A stretch of 64,000 nucleotides of DNA, from NCBI GenBank assembly GCA_007449985.2, contig VIIQ02000309.1, positions 1-64,000 on the forward strand, read 5' to 3'. Each line of letters opens with the position of its first letter. Within the stretch, counting starts at the first letter, position 1. Below are positions 42,616 to 56,200 of this stretch, piece after piece. The notes below the pieces were generated by a model. The model saw only the letters and a list, made by a program, of their open reading frames with translations. It was not told where the DNA came from and searched no databases. The position numbers and the translations under genes were made by a program. This DNA is from Desmodesmus armatus (lineage: Eukaryota > Chlorophyta > Chlorophyceae > Sphaeropleales > Scenedesmaceae).

Positions 42616-43470
42616 ATGGCTCACCAGCTCCCGCACTTTGCAGCTGGCGCTGCTGCTGGGCTCAATGCACTGGGAGTGACGGGCACACTGGCAGCAAAGC
42701 CAACAGGTACAGCATGCAGTGCCAGTCGGGGGGTGTGTGTGTTTGATATCACCAATAATCAACGCTGCTGCTTGCTGCTTTGTGGCCTGAATTGAAGGGT
42801 AACATAGTAATGCACACGTAGCTGCCTGTGCGAGTGTCTGGCGTTGGGGCGAGGCGTGGGGTAATGGACCGTCCCTGTGCCAGATACTATCATGTGGTTG
42901 GGTACATCTTCACGTTTCCAACCACATGAAGATCTATCCCTTCCCATCTTCCCATTCCCACTGCATGGATTCCCAGTCTGCGAAGACTCTTCCCAAATGT
43001 GTGCATGCATATGCGCATGACGTAGCAGAAGGGAGGGGTGGTGTTGCCCTGCAGTGTTGCCAGCACCTAAAGTTGGCTCGCTGCTCTCCAGGCTATGAGT
43101 CAGCTTTCCTGCCCAGCTTGCTGCGCTTGTCAGTCAAAGGGTATAGCCGTGCATAAGCACGGTCCAGCAAGTCAACAGGGCAACAGTCACGGTGGCTGCT
43201 GTCTCAACAACAGGAACTGTCTCACATTTGCCCCCCCCCCCTCTGCGTCTTTGGCCACACCCCGCAGGCGAGAGCCGCAGCAGGGCAGCAGCCCCCGACC
43301 CTGTAGCCCCTCCCCCTCCTGCAGCAGAGACCCATGGAGGGCTAGCAGGCGTGCGCAAGGCAGCAGAGCCCATCAGCTATGCAGCTGACAGCAGCACCGC
43401 CGTGCATGGCAACCCTTCAGCAGCAGCTCCCACAGCAGCAGCAGGCATGGGGACTGGATCAGGTGGCTGA
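42616..43470 (+). CDS. Small two-exon gene of unknown function (97 residues)
   Basis: Exon 1 is 42616-42706 (MAHQLPHFAAGAAAGLNALG...AAKPT, then GTACAG). Exon 2 is 43268-43470 after CCGCAG; the phase agrees and it ends at TGA. The product has a short Ala/Gly/Leu stretch that could be a weak membrane or targeting helix, then a Pro/Ala/Ser-rich tail ending AAAGMGTGSGG. An alternative frame (43379-43588, ending DPYHLGGGSS) overlaps the second exon and cannot be excluded. No family was recognised. Confidence 0.4.
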
Positions 43471-44192
43471 CTTGGGCAGCGTTGGGGAGATGGCGGCAGC
43501 AGGCGACATGGATGGGAACACAGCAGTGGTGTCGACACATGCTGGGCCAGAGGCTGACCCATACCACCTTGGTGGCGGCAGCAGCTGAAATGTTGCTGCA
43601 GGGGGTCTTGTGATATAATAAAACCCTGTGTTATGGTTGTTTGGACTGTTGCAGTGTTGGCCTAGTACCAGTCTGTTTCGTTTGGGAGCAATGTTGGGAG
43701 ACAGTACAGTATTGGGAACAGCCTGGCTGTGGCAAAACCTTGAGGCGGACATATATGTACCTTCAGGTCATTTTGAAACATTCGTGGCAAACATCGACAA
43801 CGACACACTAATCCTGCAGTTCCGAATGATGGAACCGTTGAATTCAAGATCAGAGGGCGCCAAAGCTGACGTCAACTGTGAATATGCGGACACTTTGTTG
43901 CAATTGACCCCAGCATGTCATGTTCCATAATCAAGGTCTTGGTTGGGTGTAGCAGAGCCAGCCTTGTTGTGGTGATTAATTGCCTTTATGATCCAGAACA
44001 TCAGCGCTAGCAAAAAACCATCCATTTCATGCAGCACAACAGCATGAACGACCTTATGCTTATAAATATGTGTGATATCAATCCTTCAGCGTTGCCTGGT
44101 GGTTATTGCTGCTACTGGGTGCGGAAAGGCAGCAGTAGCACTGCCACATTCGCAAAAGCAGACTGCTGGTGCTGTTTGTGACAAGCAGCAGC
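43471..44192. other. No recognisable gene
   Basis: About 720 bp. Short frames (for example 43628-43930) have no splice or homology support. A possible polyadenylation context (TGATATAATAAAACC) is at 43610-43624. Confidence 0.35.
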
Positions 44193-45289
44193 ATGGAGCA
44201 GCAGGACCGCGCTGCAGACATCCCCAGCAACGTCTCAATACTTGCAGATGACTGGAAACGGCACCAAAAGGTACGCGCAGGGCTACTGGGTACTACACCA
44301 GGATATTCGATGCACCAGCAGAGTGTATGCAGGGCCCAGGCGTGCTTGAAATTTGAACTTTGACGTGAAACCTAAATTGGATGCATCAGACGCGCTCTAT
44401 GCCACTACCACCACAACCCTGCGCTTCCTGCCAGCAACAACAGAGCGTGTGTGGGCGAACTGGCAGCAGAACTCATACTACCTGATTGCTGTGTTTCTTG
44501 TGTGAGTGGCCCTGCAGGCCCTGGGCAGTGCGCTGGACCATGCACAGCTGCTGAAGCAGCAGCTTGACAGGTCACAGCTGCTGTCCAGCGAGTCCACACG
44601 AGACAGAGTAGGTGAGGCACCTGCCTGCCTACACCCCCAGGGCCATCCCCTCTTGCTTTCGCCCCCCAGCATGCACATGCAGAAGGTGCAGCAAGCAGGG
44701 AGAAGCAGTGCATGGACGTGCAGGGGGTGGCGCTGCCCTGCACTGCAGCACACCCATCATCAGCCGCAGCAGCCAGTATGTGCTTGCTTTGACGTGGCAG
44801 CTGCTGCATGGTGCTTTCCTGGCTCAAATCTTCGGCACCAGTCCTTCGGTTTTTTGCGTTCATACGTAGATGAAAGCCTGAAGCAGTCATAGTAGTGTTC
44901 AAGCGGCGGCTTGGTGGGCCCTCCTCCTCTTGGCAACTACAGGCACCAGCCAAACCAGCACTGATACTTAGCAGTGGCCGTGTGACCGGGGACTATTCAA
45001 CAGCCCATTTTGCAGAACCTTGCAATCAAAAGCGGTGTCCACATGTCTGTCTTGCAGCTGTCCGGTTCCTGCATGATGCTCCAGCAGTATCAGGGTCCAG
45101 CAGAGAGGGCCAGGGCGGCAGGATCAGCAGCAGCCACAGCCAGGGTGATGCTGTGCAGTCGCCAGGTGGTGGGCAGCGCCACCAGCGGCCTGCTGCTGCA
45201 GTGCTGCTGGAGGCAGCCCGCCTGCAACATGCCGAGGTGGGTCATGTGCACTGTTGGTGTGGTGACTTGCACAGTGCGGTGTGTGTATC

Positions 45290-45329
<40 letters not shown>

Positions 45330-46838
45330 GGGGGGTACCCTGGGGCAAAGCAGCATGGGTGGGAAGGGACTAGAGAGGGCTTGTCATGGGTAAAAGCAGG
45401 AAGCAGAGGCAGTAGGTGTAGGGAGGGTCGGGGCTTGTTACCCAGAGCTGTCCCTTGCGCTGTGAGTGATGCCTACTGTGTCTGGGACTGCATGATGCAC
45501 TCCGAGGGCCCTCAGTTGACCCACCACACAGCAGGAAAGCAAGTATAGCAGCGCAAAAGCCACCGCAGCGGCAGATGTGCATGACAGTCACACCAGCAAA
45601 CAGCAGCTGTATCACTCATTCATCCCCACAGCCTTTTCTGCAGCAGTACCCAGTGTGTTGTTGTTAACTTGCCCCAGGCTCATGCTGATGAGATGACAGC
45701 GCTGGCAGCTGAAGTTGCAGCACTGCACGTCACAGCAGCAGCACTGGATGCAGACAAAGGTGTGTGTGCTGCGGGCTCGAGCGCCTGGTGTAGGACTTGT
45801 TGAGTTTGCAATCGCAGTGGGGAACAGGCAGCACAGGGAGGCTGGGGTGCTGCAGCTCATAATTTGGTTATGGGTGGCGAGGGATGCCCCTGAGCGTCCG
45901 TCCTCACCAGCTACTGAGTTGAGGTGCACGTCATCCATGTCATTCTGCCCCCCCCCCCCCCCCCCCCGCACAACCCCATCCACCCCCCCCCTCCCCCATG
46001 CATCCTCTTCCCCCTGCTCCGCGCAGACAAGCTGCGTCGCCGCTTCCTGCCCCAGCGCAAGTCCCTGGCTGCCGTGATTGCCGATGACGCCAGGCTGGCG
46101 GGCATGACTGAGGCAGAGATACTGGCGGAGGTCAGGGCCCAGGTGAGAAGGGAGGGCGGGGGGAGGCACTGGCTGGCTGCTGCGATGCCACATGTTTGAC
46201 CTGCTGGCAGCACCCCGCAAGTGTGATTAGCGGAGTGTGGTGTTTGCGGGAAGTGGTGTTTGCGGGAAGCAGGCAGCGTGGAATGGTTGAATGGACTAGC
46301 ATAGGAGGGTGGGGTGCTAGCACGCGCTGTGAGAAGGCAGGAGTGAGTGTGCTTGCTGTCCTGCTGCTGTAATATTGCTGCTGCTGTCCTGCTGCTGCTG
46401 TAATATTGCTGCTGCTGCTGCTGCCACTGTCCTTCCCGTCTGTCCACCAGGCTGCTGAGGGGGCCAAGGCGGCCCGGCTGCTGCACCTGCGCTCAACCAT
46501 CGCCACAGCACACCGGCAGGAACAGCAGCGCAGCACACCAGCCACACCCACAGCAGCAGCACATGGCAGCAGGGCCGTCGCGGAGCCCCGGACATTGTCT
46601 CAGCGGCAGCAAGGAGCCAGCAGCGCCAGCAGCGGTGTTGAGAGCCAGGATGGTGAGCGAGCAAGCGAGAGTGGCTCTGTGCTGCTGGGCTGCAGCTTGA
46701 ACAGACAAGTGCACAAGCCCCGCGGACAACTCCTTGCAAGGCGGTGTTGGACCAGCTGGGGTTGACCTCTTCTGCCTGCCACTGCTGACACTGCAACCAA
46801 TCACGACACGTCCTGAAGTGACCCCCCCCCCCCCAGCC

Positions 46839-46869
<31 letters not shown>

Positions 46870-49800
46870 ACACACACTCACACAGTGTCCATTACTCACC
46901 CACTCACCCACCCAGCACCCACCCACCCACCCACCACTCACCCACCCACCCACCCACCACCCACCCACCCACCCACCCACCCACCCACCCACCCACCCCC
47001 CCACCACCCACCCACCCACCCACCCACCCACCCAGCCACCCAGCCACCCACCCACCACCCACCCACCCAGTGTCTTAGGTTTTGGGCTTTAGCCCCTAGA
47101 ATTCAACCCCGCCCCACCCCCACCCACATGCACTGCGCAGATGTTGCTGACGAGGACGATGAAGAGGAAGAGGAAGAGGAGGATGACCGAGACTATGAGA
47201 CCGCCTCCCAGCTGCTGAGTGGTGAGGTCTCACAGAGTGAGGTGCAGCCCCAGCTGCTGCCTGATGATGTGCCAGGCATGCTCATGATCATCAAGTGAGT
47301 GGGAGTATTAACGTGAGGGGTTGGTTGAGGGCGGCCACACTGAACCATATCATCATTATGATGCCATGGCATGCTGGACACATAGGGTTGACACATGATA
47401 GGGCACAGCCACCGGCTCACAGTCCTGAGTCCCAGCCAGCCTGCCGCCGGCGGATGCTACCGTGTCTGCCACCCCGGGCCCAGGCGGCCTGGTGAGCGCA
47501 GACCTGCTCGTACATCAGCAGCAGCGAGCTCCAGCAGCAGCATGGTCAGTAGCTGTTTGCTCTCCCAACCCTTCATGCAAACGATGAACCCGCATATATG
47601 TACCTTCCTTGCAGTCCTTCTCCTTTGTCGTTTCACTGCCTCTTGCCCCCATCATGTCTGTCCCCCCTCCACCCCACACCGCCCCTGCTCACCCTTCCAG
47701 GAGCCAGCGTCAGTGTGGGCGTGTGAACCCATCCCCTTAGAGGCAGTTGCTGCCAGCCTGGCCGCCTCCATGCCCCAGCAGCAGCAGCACCTGGCCCTGC
47801 TGAGGAGGGTGTCGGCCTACACCAGCGCACGACTCACAGCACAGGCCGCACGACCATCAACCTATGCGGGGGAGCTGGCGCTGACGGCACAGCAGAGGAG
47901 CATACGAGGCCTGGCACATGTGAGCTGACCGTAGGGTGTTGTGGGATGTTTAGTTGTTGTTGCAGCTGGTCGGTGTTGAGTCCAGTGTCAGGAGCGCTTG
48001 CTCACCAACCCTACACACACATCCAAACGCTGAATGCACCCCATACTTGTGACTGTTGCTTCAGTGTGATGTTTTGGCTTTGGACAGTTGCAACCTCACA
48101 CAGTCAGCGTCTGACCACATTCCTTGTCCCGCTCCTCTGCAGGAGGTTATTGACGACTGATTTCGTCTGTGTTGAGGTCACGTGTCAATGCGTCCCAGTC
48201 AGGCTGTGGTTGATCTGGAGTTGGCTGAGTGGAGGGCGGGACAGCCTGCAGCACTGGCGGCTATCAGCAGGCACCTGGCAGACGGGTGGGTCCTGAAAGT
48301 GAAGGGGGTGGAGGGTCGCTGGGCTTGGGTTCAGAACGCACACAGCAACACAAGGCAAACAGCAGGCACCTGGCAGACGGGTGGGTGGTGGGAAGGGGGG
48401 GGTGGGGGGCTGCGGCCTAAGTGCGGAGCGCACACAGCAATGCAAGGCAGTCAGTGGTCTAGGGGAACAGGGCTTGTGGTGCGGCATGTGATGAATGTTG
48501 CAGGTGCATTACGCAACAGGGGGTACTCACAGCCCACGCATGTGCTGCGGCACTCACCACCCTCCACACGCCTCCACACATGCTTGCGCAGAGGTAAGGG
48601 CACTCAGGACTATTGTGGCAGCAAGCCCCAAGGGTCCCCCATCATATAGCTTGAACGCCACACTCAGTATCCTTCCAGAGTTCCTTGCTGTTCACCAGCG
48701 GTAACCTCTGTACCGTCATTGCTGAGTGCACGGCATTTGCCACCCCTTCGCATCATCTGCCAAGGCTGTACAAGGATGTTGTTGATGAGCTGCTGGCTGA
48801 GGTGCTGATGAGGTCCAGCTGTCAGCAGCAGCAGCTGAGGTGTTCAGCACAGACATGTGGTGGCAGCGTGGCATTCAGGCACCGGCAAGTGAGCACGGCT
48901 GGATAGGGTACTGGAAGCTGCTGCAGAAGAAGCATCGATGGCTTGACAGCAGCAGCAACAGCATCAGCTACAAGCTGGTATAGCAGGATCCACAGGCTTG
49001 GGTCCGTTTTGTCAATGTTGGCACCAGTCTTAGCCTATGCAACAGCCAGCTAGCCCCGCTGCAGATAACCGCTCATGCACAATGTTGCTGTCTGTGTGAT
49101 AAGGGAAAGTATGGATCTGCCAACTGCCAGCAGCGTCTTGCCTACACCTTGCCCTATGCCGCTGCTTTGCGTTGCGCTGCTGCTAGGTTTGACCGGGCTT
49201 CTCAGCTCCTGCCCCAGGGTCGCAAGGCAGGGGTGTTGGGTGTGTAGCACGAGAGGCGGCCCTGCTGCGCAAGGTGGCCACCACTAAGACAACAGCCATA
49301 CTCACAGGTGATGCATTGGGTTGTGGCATGGATGGTTCTTGGGGCGGGGGGGGGCAGGCTTCAGGACCCCGTTCATGCCAGTAAAGTGGTCAACATGGCT
49401 TGTCCGTTTGCAAACAGTAGTGAGCTGGGTATCCATGAATACCTATTGGCAGCACCTGCGCTCACAGAAGCACCATGCGCCATCACATGGGGTAATCAGT
49501 AATGTTTCGTCGCCCCTGGGTTTTTCGAACCTTCTGCTCCTCTCTTCTGTCTTCCTGCATGTTCAGGTTCACGATGCTGCGGCAGCCGCCAGCAACACAC
49601 TGCCTCACCTGGATTGAGGGGCCACAGCGACACAGTCCAGCCTCACCAGAATGCCGCACTGACTAGCGAATCCGTCTACCTCACCCGCCGGGACTTCTCA
49701 GCACTCGACAATGCCTTCTCACGCATACAGCCAGCAGCAGCACAGAAGCGCAGCAGAACAGCGACATCCCCGGCAGCAGGTGCCCTCAGGTCTCAACAGG

Positions 49801-49910
49801 GGGGCCTGGTGTCTTCTGCTGCAGCGCAGCAGCAGGGTCAGCAGCGGCCTAGTGTGGTGCGCCAGGCTTCCTCTGTGAAGTATGCGCGGGGGCTGTACTT
49901 GCGGGGTTGA
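44193..49910 (+). CDS. Multi-exon gene for a helical, acidic protein of unknown function
   Basis: Well-supported exons, in consecutive matching phase: 44518-44611, 45058-45236, 45678-45759, 46027-46142, 46451-46652 and 47141-47294. The likely first exon is 44193-44270 (MEQQDRAADIPSNVSILADD) and the likely last 49567-49910, ending VKYARGLYLRG. The join from exon 1 to 44518 and the exons between 47300 and 49560 are unresolved; pieces such as EPASVWACEPIPLEAV (47701), RPSQAVVDLELAEW (about 48185) and WIGYWKLLQKKHRW (about 48900) look coding. Helical heptad-like segments (LDHAQLLKQQLDRSQLL; DEMTALAAEVAALHVTAAAL), the basic RRRFLPQRKSLAAVIADDAR and a strongly acidic DEDDEEEEEEEDD run suggest a coiled-coil scaffold. 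I recognise no family. Two genes could be fused in this model. Confidence 0.5.
45292..45334 (+). repeat. Poly(G) run of about 37 bases
   Basis: G37 (45292-45328) followed by A and further G, just after the donor of the exon ending at 45236. It is strong G-quadruplex-forming DNA and likely unstable in length. Confidence 0.85.
46823..47070 (+). repeat. Poly(C), (CA)n and (CCCA)n tract
   Basis: A C-run with one A (46823-46855) is followed by (CA)n (46856-46882) and about 45 units of CCCA/CACC (46890-47070), all within one intron. Reading frames of Thr/His/Pro across it are shadows. Confidence 0.85.
48260..48450 (+). repeat. Echo of an exon end with donor in the 44-50 kb gene
   Basis: AGCAGGCACCTGGCAGACGG|GTGGGT at about 48270-48295 recurs at about 48359-48384. 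The adjoining CAGAACGCACACAGCAACACAAGGCA (48330) recurs as GGAGCGCACACAGCAATGCAAGGCA (48425). Spacing is about 90 bp. Confidence 0.6.
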
Positions 49911-50262
49911 GGGGTATGCTGGCAGAGATGCGGGGGGTGCGGCCTGGCACACCCTACGGACACACACAGAACTCACATCAAGGCTGAACCCTGGGCAACA
50001 CAGTAAGGTATGCTGACACTGCCATGGTGAAGGCGGCCAAGTGTGCATTGGTGTGAGTCTGTTAGCAAGAGCAGACAGCAAGTCCAGGTTGCGGGTTTAG
50101 GGTTTGGGGTTTTGCAGCATGCAGCAATATGTGGCAGAGGGTCAAGCAGATTTGGAACTACTTGGATGCTCAAAAGACAGCCAAGCTAAGCCCTGTACGG
50201 CCGGATGCCTTGCCATGTCACTGCTGCTCTCACTGCCCTTGCCCTTGTCCCTGCTGCTGCAG
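49911..50262. other. Intergenic region with a short telomere-like motif
   Basis: GGGTTTAGGGTTTGGGGTTTT at about 50093-50113 holds one perfect and one altered TTTAGGG-type unit. Nothing coding is recognised. Confidence 0.3.
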
Positions 50263-53200
50263 GCTGCCCGCATGGCCCTCTAACGGGTGCGGCCCCCCTT
50301 GGCTGCTTGTGCGCTGTGTGTGGCGCTGCGTCAGGGCCCCTGGGGCGGCTGGAGGGGGGCAGCTGGGCCTCACAGCACCACATGGCGGTGCGGCAAAGGA
50401 ACGAGCCTTTTGGAGCAGGTGTGGGGATGCTGCTGCTGCTGCTGCTGGGCTGCTGCTGTGCGCTGGTGGTAGTGTTGCTGCTAAATATGGTGGTGTTGAG
50501 TTGGCCGAGGCAATGCAATGCTGGTCGCTAGGCTACCAGCTAGCGTGGGTGCACATCTGTGCTGAGGGGGTGTGCTGGTGCCTCTGCACATGTAAATGAA
50601 GCTGCATTTCAAGAGTGTGTGCCTCAAATGGGAAACAAATCGCTGCTGCTGCTGCTGCTGCTGCCCGCTGTGTTCTGTGTTGCTGCTGCTGCTGCTGCGC
50701 TGCTACTGCTGCTGCTGTTCCAGGTGACTGTGCGTGGCCATCTGCTAGTTCCGCCCCCACCTGCCCCACCCCCACCGCCCTCCTGTGAGCAGCCTGTTGG
50801 TCCGTCAGCCCTGGGCAGCATCAGCTGCCTGGCTGGCAGCCCCTCAGGCACACTGCTGCTGCTGCTGCTGCTGCTGTTCCAGGTGACTGTGCGTGGCCAT
50901 CTGCTGGTTCCGCCCCCACCTCCCTCCACCCCACGTCTTCTCCTGTGAGCAGCCTGTTGGTCCTTCAGCTTGGGCAGCATCAGCTGCCTGGCTGGCAGCC
51001 CCTCAGCACACTACTGCTGCTGGGCTGCTGCTGTTCCAGGTGACTGTGCGTGGCCATCTGCTGGTTCCGCCCCCACCTCCCTCCACCCCCCACGTCTTCT
51101 CCTGTGAGCAGCCTGTTGGTCCCGTCAGCCCTGGGCAGCATCAGCTGCCTGGCTGGCAGCCCCTCAGGCACACTGCTGCTGCTGCTGCTGCTGTTCCAGG
51201 TGACTGTGCGTGGCCATCTGCTGATTCCGCCCCCCACCTCCCTCCACCCCCACGTCTTCTCCTGTGAGCAGCCTGTTGGTCCCTTCAGCCCTGGGCAGCA
51301 TCAGCTGCCTGGCTGGCAGCCCCTCAGGCACACTGCTGCTGCTGCTGCTGCTGTTCCAGGTGACTGTGCGTGGCCATCTGCTGGTTCCGCCCCCCTCCCT
51401 CCACCCCCACGTCTTCTCCTGTGAGCAGCCTGTTGGTCCCTTCAGCCCTGGGCAGCATCAGCTGCCTGGCTTGCAGCCCCTCAGGCACACTGCTGCTGCT
51501 GCTGCTGCTGTTCCAGGTGACTGTGCGTGGCCATCTGCTGGTTCCGCCCCACCTCCCTCCACCCCCACGTCTTCTCCTGTGAGCAGCCTGTTGGTCCCGT
51601 CAGCTTTGGGCAGCATCAGCTGCCTGGCTGGCAGCCCCTCAGGCACACTGCTGCTGCTGCTGCTGCTGTTCCAGGTGACTGTGCGTGGCCATCTGCTGGT
51701 TCCGCCCCCACCTCCCCCACCCCCACTCCCTCCTGTAAGCAGCATGTTGGTCCGTCCCAGCCCTGGGCAGCATCAGCTTCCTGGCTGGCAGCCCCTCAGG
51801 CACACTGCTGCTGCTGTGCTGCTGTTCCAGGTGACTGTGCGTGGCCATCTGCTGGTTCCGCCCCCACCCTCCCTCCACCCCCACGTCTTCTCCTGTGAGC
51901 AGCCTGTTGGTCCCGTCAGCTTTGGGCAGCATCAGCTGCCTGGCTGGCAGCCCCTCAGGCACACTGCTGCTGCTGCTGCGCTGCTGTTCCAGGTGACTGT
52001 GCGTGGCCATCTGCTGGTTCCGCCCCCACCTCCCTCCACCCCACGTCTTCTCCTGTGAGCAGCCTGTTGGTCCCGTCAGCCCTGGGCAGCATCAGCTGCC
52101 TGGCTGGCAGCCCTCAGGCACACTGCTGCTGCTGCTGCTGCTGTTCCAAGTGACTGTGCGTGGCCATCTGCTGGTTCGCCCCCACCTCCCCCACCCCCCA
52201 CCTCCCCTCCTGTAAGCAGCTGTTGGTCCCGTCAGCCCTGGGCAGCATCAGCTGCCTGGCTGGCAGCCCCTCAGGCACACTGCTGCTGTGCTGCTGCTGC
52301 TGTTCCAGGTGACTGTGCGTGGCCATCTGCTGGTTCCGCCCCCACTCCCTCCAACCCACGTCTTCTCCTGTGAGCAGCCTGTGGTCCCGTCAGCCCTGGG
52401 CAGCATCAGCTGCCTGGCTGGCAGCCCTCAGGCACACTGCTGCTGCTGCTGCTGCTGCTGTTCCAGGTGACTGTGCGTGGCCATCTGCTGGTTCCGCCCC
52501 CACCTCCCTCCACTCCCAGTCTTCTCCTGTGAGCAGCCTGTTGGTCCCTTCAGCCCTGGGCAGCATCAGTGCCTGGCTGGCAGCCCTCAGGCACACTGCT
52601 GCGCTGCTGCTGCTGTTCCAGGTGACTGTGCGTGGCCATCTGCTGGTTCCGCCCCACCTCCCTCCACCCCCACGTCTTCTCCTGTGAGCAGCCTGTTGGT
52701 CCCGTCAGCCTGGGCAGCATCAGCTGCCTGGCTGGCAGCCCCTCAGGCACACTGCTGCTGCTGATGCTGCTGTTCCAGGTGACTGTGCGTGGCCATCTGC
52801 TGGTTCCGCCCCCACTGCCCCCACCCCCACCTCCCCTCCTGTAAGCAGCATGTTGGTCCCGTCAGCCCTGGGCAGCATCAGCTTCCTGGCTGGCAGCCCC
52901 TCAGCACACTGCTGCTGCTGCTGCTGCTGTTCCAGGTGACTGTGCGTGGCCATCTGCTGGTTCCGCCCCCACCCCTCCACCCCCACGTCTTCTCCTGTGA
53001 GCAGCCTGTTGGTCCCGTCAGCTTTGGGCAGCATCAGCTGCCTGGCTGGCAGCCCCTCAGGCACACTACTGCTGCTGCTGCTGCTGTTCCAGGTGACTGT
53101 GCGTGGCCATCTGCTGGTTCCGCCCCCACCTCCCTCCACCCCCACGTCTTCTCCTGTGAGCAGCCTGTTGGTCCCGTCAGCCCTGGGCAGCATCAGCTGC

Positions 53201-56200
53201 CTGGCTGGCAGCCCTCAGGCACACTGCTGCTGCTGCTGCTGCTGTTCCAGGTGACTGTGCGTGGCCATCTGCTGTTCCGCCCCCACCTCCCTCCACCCCC
53301 ACGTCTTCTCCTGTGAGCAGCCTGTTGGTCCCGTCAGCCCTGGGCAGCATCAGCTGCCTGGCTGGCAGCCCCTCAGGCACACTGCTGCTGCTGCTGCTGC
53401 TGTTCCAGGTGACTGTGCGTGGCCATCTGCTGGTTCCGCCCCCACCTCCCTCCACCCCCACGTCTTCTCCTGTGAGCAGCCTGTTGGTCCCGTCAGTTTG
53501 GCAGCATCAGCTGCCTGGCTGGCAGCCCTCAGGCACACTGCTGCTGCGCTGCTGTTCCAGGTGACTGTGCGTGGCCATCTGCTGGTTCCGCCCCCACCTC
53601 CCCCACCCCACGTCTTCTCCTGTGAGCAGCCTGTTGGTCCCTCAGCCCTGGGCAGCATCAGCTGCCTGGCTGGCAGCCCCTCAGGCACACTGCTGCTGCT
53701 GCTGCTGCTGCTGTTCCAGGTGACTGTGCGTGGCCATCTGCTGGTTCCGCCCCCACCTCCCTCCACCCCCACGTCTTCTCCTGTGAGCAGCCTGTTGGTC
53801 CCGTCAGCTTGGGCAGCATCAGCTGCCTGGCTGGCAGCCCCTCAGGCACACTGCTGCTGCTGCTGCTGCTGTTCCAGGTGACTGTGCGTGGCCATCTGCT
53901 GGTTCCGCCCCCACCTCCCTCCACCCCCACGTCTTCTCCTGTGAGCAGCCTGTTGGTCCCTTCAGCCCTGGGCAGCATCAGCTGCCTGGCTGGCAGCCCC
54001 TCAGGCACACTGCTGCTGCTGCTGCTGCTGTTCCAGTGACTGTGCGTGGCCATCTGCTGGTTCCGCCCCCACCTCCCTCCACCCCCACGTCTTCTCCTGT
54101 GAGCAGCCTGTTGGTCCCGTCAGCCCTGGCAGCATCAGCTGCCTGGCTGGCAGCCCCTCAGGCACACTGCTGCTGCTGCTGCTGCTGTTCCAGGTGACTG
54201 TGCGTGGCCATCTGCTGGTTCCGCCCCCACCTCCCTCCACCCCCACGTCTTCTCCTGTGAGCAGCCTGTTGGTCCCGTCAGCCCTGGGCAGCATCAGCTG
54301 CCTGGCTGGCAGCCCCTCAGGCACACTGCTGCTGCTGCTGCTGCTGCTGTTCCAGGTGACTGTGCGTGGCCATCTGCTGGTTCCGCCCCCACCTCCCTCC
54401 ACCCCACGTCTTCTCCTGTGAGCAGCCTGTTGGTCCCGTCAGCCTTGGGCAGCATCAGCTGCCTGGCTGGCAGCCCCTCAGGCACACTGCTGCTGCTGCT
54501 GCTGCTGTCCAGGTGACTGTGCGTGGCCATCTGCTGGTTCCGCCCCCACCTCCCTCCACCCCCACGTCTTCTCCTGTGAGCAGCCTGTTGGTCCCGTCAG
54601 CCCTGGGCAGCATCAGCTGCCTGGCTGGCAGCCCCTCAGGCACACTGCTGCTGCTGCTGCTGCTGTTCCAGGTGACTGTGCGTGGCCATCTGCTGGTTCC
54701 GCCCCCACCTCCCCCACCCCCACGTCTTCTCCTGTGAGCAGCCTGTTGGTCCCTTCAGCCTGGGCAGCATCAGCTGCCTGGCTGGCAGCCCCTCAGGCAC
54801 ACTGCTGCTGCTGCTGCTGCTGTTCCAGGTGACTGTGCGTGGCCATCTGCTGGTTCCGCCCCCACCTCCCTCCACCCCCACGTCTTCTCCTGTGAGCAGC
54901 CTGTTGGTCCCGTCAGCCCTGGGCAGCATCAGCTGCCTGGCTGGCAGCCCCTCAGGCACACTGCTGCTGCTGCTGCTGCTGTTCCAGGTGACTGTGCGTG
55001 CCATCTGCTGGTTCCGCCCCCACCTCCCTCCACCCCCACGTCTTCTCCTGTGAGCAGCCTGTTGGTCCCGTCAGCTTTGGGCAGCATCAGCTGCCTGGCT
55101 GGCAGCCCCTCAGGCACACTGCTGCTGCTGCTGCTGCTGTTCCAGGTGACTGTGCGTGGCCATCTGCTGGTTCCGCCCCCACCTCCCTCCACCCCCACGT
55201 CTTCTCCTGTGAGCAGCCTGTTGGTCCCGTCAGCCCTGGGCAGCATCAGCTGCCTGGCTGGCAGCCCCTCAGGCACACTGCTGCTGCTGCTGCTGCTGTT
55301 CCAGGTGACTGTGCGTGGCCATCTGCTGGTTCCGCCCCCACCTCCCTCCCCCCCACGTCTTCTCCTGTGAGCAGCCTTTGGTCCCGTCAGCCCTTGGCAG
55401 CATCAGCTGCCTGGCTGGCAGCCCCTCAGGCACACTGCTGCTGCTCTGCTGCTGTTCCAGGTGACTGTGCGTGGCCATCTGCTGGTTCCGCCCCCACCTC
55501 CCTCCACCCCCACGTCTTCTCCTGTGAGCAGCCTGTTGGTCCCGTCAGCCCTGGGCAGCATCAGCTGCCTGGCTGGCAGCCCCTCAGGCACACTGCTGCT
55601 GCTGCTGCTGCTGCTGTTCCAGGTGACTGTGCGTGGCCATCTGCTGGTTCCGCCCCCACCTCCCTCCACCCCCACGTTTCTCCTGTGAGCAGCCTGTTGG
55701 TCCCGTCAGCTTTGGGCAGCATCAGCTGCCTGGCTGGCAGCCCCTCAGGCACACTGCTGCTGCTGCTGCTGTTCCAGGTGACTGTGCGTGGCCATCTGCT
55801 GGTTCCGCCCCCACCTCCCCCACCCCCACGTCTTCTCCTGTGAGCAGCCTGTTGGTCCGTCAGCCCTGGGCAGCATCAGCTGCCTGGCTGGCAGCCCCTC
55901 AGGCACACTGCTGCTGCTGCTGCTGCTGTTCCAGGTGACTGTGCGTGGCCATCTGCTGGTTCCGCCCCCACCTCCCTCCACCCCCACGTCTTCTCCTGTG
56001 AGCAGCCTGTTGGTCCGTCAGCTTTGGGCAGCATCAGCTGCCTGGCTGGCAGCCCCTCAGGCACACTGCTGCTGCTGCTGCTGCTGTTCCAGGTGACTGT
56101 GCGTGGCCATCTGCTGGTTCCGCCCCCACCTCCCCCACCCCCCCTTCTTCTCCTGTAGCAGCCTGTTGGTCCCGTCAGCCCTGGGCAGCATCAGCTGCCT

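Noticed and set aside
46890..47070. Telomeric-type (CCCA)n array or Thr/Pro protein
   Set aside because: Simple tetranucleotide repeat inside an intron of a phase-consistent gene model.
50093..50113. Interstitial telomere
   Set aside because: Only about two imperfect TTTAGGG units, too short to distinguish from chance.
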